NCBI RefSeq assembly: GCF_003628125.1
Contig: NZ_RBZU01000003.1
Span: forward strand, 124,001-188,000
DNA: 64,000 nt
Direction: 5' to 3'
Source: Pararobbsia silviterrae
GTDB lineage: Bacteria > Pseudomonadota > Gammaproteobacteria > Burkholderiales > Burkholderiaceae
Both the position numbers and the translations under genes were made by a program. Under the pieces are notes generated by a model. That model was not told the origin of the DNA. It saw only the letters and a list, made by a program, of their open reading frames with translations, and did not search any database. Shown here piece by piece: positions 62,085 to 64,000 of the stretch (positions are counted from its first letter, which is position 1; each line of letters starts with the position of its first letter).

Positions 62085-62372
62085 TGAACATTCTCACGCT
62101 GGATTGAATTGCGCCGGATGCACCCCGGCCCGTTCCGGACACTCGGCCTCGCCAGGACGTCGTGTCGCTCGGACACACCAGCCCGCCCGGCGCCTCGGGA
62201 CGCCCGAATTCCACTTTCCGGCAGGATCAGTGTCGCAGGTCGCGGGCGAACCGATCCGCGAAGCAACGAGGCAATTTGGGGCTTATTCGAGGTTTGTAAA
62301 AAGCGTCCGGATCGCGGCGTGGGTGGACGTCGGGCGACGGGCATTTTTGGGGAGGCATCGTCCAGCCGTTTC

Positions 62373-62453
62373 GAGCCTTGGGCCTTGGGCCTTGGGCCTT
62401 GGGCCTTGAGCTTCGGGCTTCGGGCTTCGGGCTCGGGTGTTCGGGTGTTCGGG
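62373..62453 (+). repeat. Composite heptamer to octamer array
   Basis: Units in order: GAGCCTT, GGGCCTT x4, GAGCTTC, GGGCTTC x2, GGGCTC (6 nt), GGGTGTTC x2 (8 nt), GGG. The unit length drifts from 7 to 8. Confidence 0.92.
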
Positions 62454-62473
62454 AAACTTGTGGCAACGCGCAC

Positions 62474-62548
62474 GCAGCGGGCAGCGGGCAGCGGGCAGCG
62501 GGCAGCGGGCAGCGGGCAGCGGGCAGCGGGCAGCGGGCAGCGGGCAGC
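62474..62548 (+). repeat. GGGCAGC heptamer array, 10 copies
   Basis: Ten exact GGGCAGC units from 62479 to 62548, preceded by a partial GCAGC. The unit and orientation are the same as at 58755-58796. Confidence 0.97.
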
Positions 62549-62570
62549 ATCATGCGGCCTCACCGAACAA

Positions 62571-62600
62571 TAAAAAAGGCTTAGCCGAAGCTAAGCCTTG
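62571..62600 (-). terminator. Terminator after the CAT-anticodon tRNA
   Basis: On the minus strand, a perfect 10-bp stem AAGGCTTAGC / GCTAAGCCTT with a TTCG tetraloop, followed by a T-run. A textbook intrinsic terminator. Confidence 0.9.
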
Positions 62601-62608
62601 GGAACGAC

Positions 62609-62687
<79 letters not shown>

Positions 62688-62998
62688 TGAAAACGGGAGA
62701 AACGCGGCGGACGACCTCGTTCGAGTTCGTCCGGCGCAATCGGTGCAGACGGAAAACCGTTCAGCGAGATGCGCCGCCGATCGACACAACGGATCGGCAC
62801 GACCGCGTCGGCAACAGGACCCGCAGGATAGCGGCCTACTCTACCTATGACAAGCGCCCCCGCAGGGGCGCTTGGGCGAATCGAAAATCAAACCCGAGCG
62901 CATCGGACACGTCTGCGATCCATCGAACCCGACACGACGCCGGAGGCGTCCGATACATCAACCGCAGATGTCCGGCAGCCTTTCGCCGGACACCCGGA
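62688..62998 (-). other. Region between rpoD and the tRNA
   Basis: About 310 nt downstream of rpoD. A perfect 10-bp hairpin (CAAGCGCCCC/GGGGCGCTTG, CGCA loop) at 62851-62874 could end the rpoD transcript, but no T-run follows it on the minus strand. The tRNA promoter should also be here and was not identified with confidence. Confidence 0.4.

Positions 62999-64000
<1,002 letters not shown>

Larger units (their letters stand above)
62085..62608. other. Repeat-rich region between the unidentified gene and the tRNA
   Basis: About 520 nt. The first 290 nt after the gene start hold no gene; then come a decaying heptamer/octamer array (62373-62453), a 10-copy heptamer array (62474-62548) and the tRNA terminator. 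Confidence 0.6.

Noticed and set aside
62085..62300. HrpB/PIP-type box (TTCG-N16-TTCG) before the unidentified gene
   Set aside because: Only a single TTCG was found at useful distance.

Overview
The window is about 64 kb of GC-rich chromosome from a betaproteobacterium of the Burkholderiaceae. This rests on gene order (rpmF-plsX-fabH-fabD, divergent rluC/rne, rng-maf-rlmH-rsfS-nadD-hemF-purD, msbA next to core-LPS glycosyltransferases), on near-textbook family proteins (L32, FdxA, RpoD), and on an intracellular polyhydroxybutyrate depolymerase with the same length and triad positions as the Cupriavidus necator enzyme. I cannot fix the genus from sequence alone; a Burkholderia, Trinickia or Mycetohabitans-like genome fits. 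Nearly all of it is ordinary core chromosome. I see no insertion sequence, integrase, prophage, CRISPR array or toxin-antitoxin pair.

Layout. 1-4.3 kb: fatty-acid/phospholipid operon on the minus strand (yceD, rpmF, plsX, fabH, fabD; fabD runs off the left edge). 4.4-7.3 kb: maf and an RsmI-like methyltransferase, then an S49 peptidase and a Rieske protein. 7.3-13.3 kb: HAD phosphatase and rluC divergent from rne, whose leader is about 790 nt. 13.4-16.1 kb: moaA-mobA, a small membrane protein and an acetyltransferase. 16.2-21.5 kb: rmuC, a 2-hydroxyacid dehydrogenase, an NhaD-like antiporter and pncB. 21.8-23.5 kb: fdxA, two tRNA-Asn genes each with its own terminator, and two small proteins. 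23.8-28.9 kb: a GH15 glycosidase, phaZ and a MocR-type regulator. 29.2-37.3 kb: a long minus-strand run of RNA, NAD, haem and purine genes (rng, maf, rlmH, rsfS, nadD, hemF, purD, yebC, upp). 37.5-40.4 kb: an SDR with an altered active site, mgsA and a chemoreceptor. 40.5-46.7 kb: lipid A/core/O-antigen genes (msbA, two family-2 transferases, a family-9 transferase, O-antigen ligase). 46.8-54.1 kb: dnaE, trhO, gluQ, rhlE. 54.4-62.1 kb: a MliC-like lysozyme inhibitor, purT, an MFS exporter, an OPT transporter and an unidentified 334-residue protein. The right edge has a CAT-anticodon tRNA and the C-terminal part of rpoD.

The most unusual part is 56.5-62.6 kb. It is dense in short tandem repeats: a 22-copy hexamer array between purT and the MFS gene; an 11-copy GCTCGGC plus 6-copy GGGCAGC array just upstream of a perfect TATAAT before the OPT gene; an in-frame hexamer array inside the OPT gene coding (Pro-Asn)7(Pro-Ser)4; a decaying heptamer/octamer array; and a 10-copy GGGCAGC array before the tRNA terminator. 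The same heptamer lies in direct orientation on both sides of the OPT gene and the unidentified gene. Weaker 10-14 bp tandem repeats occur elsewhere at gene ends (5.7, 27.3, 55.1 kb). This looks like a repeat-expansion habit of the genome that has entered one membrane transporter. Whether it varies between cells or strains cannot be seen from one sequence.
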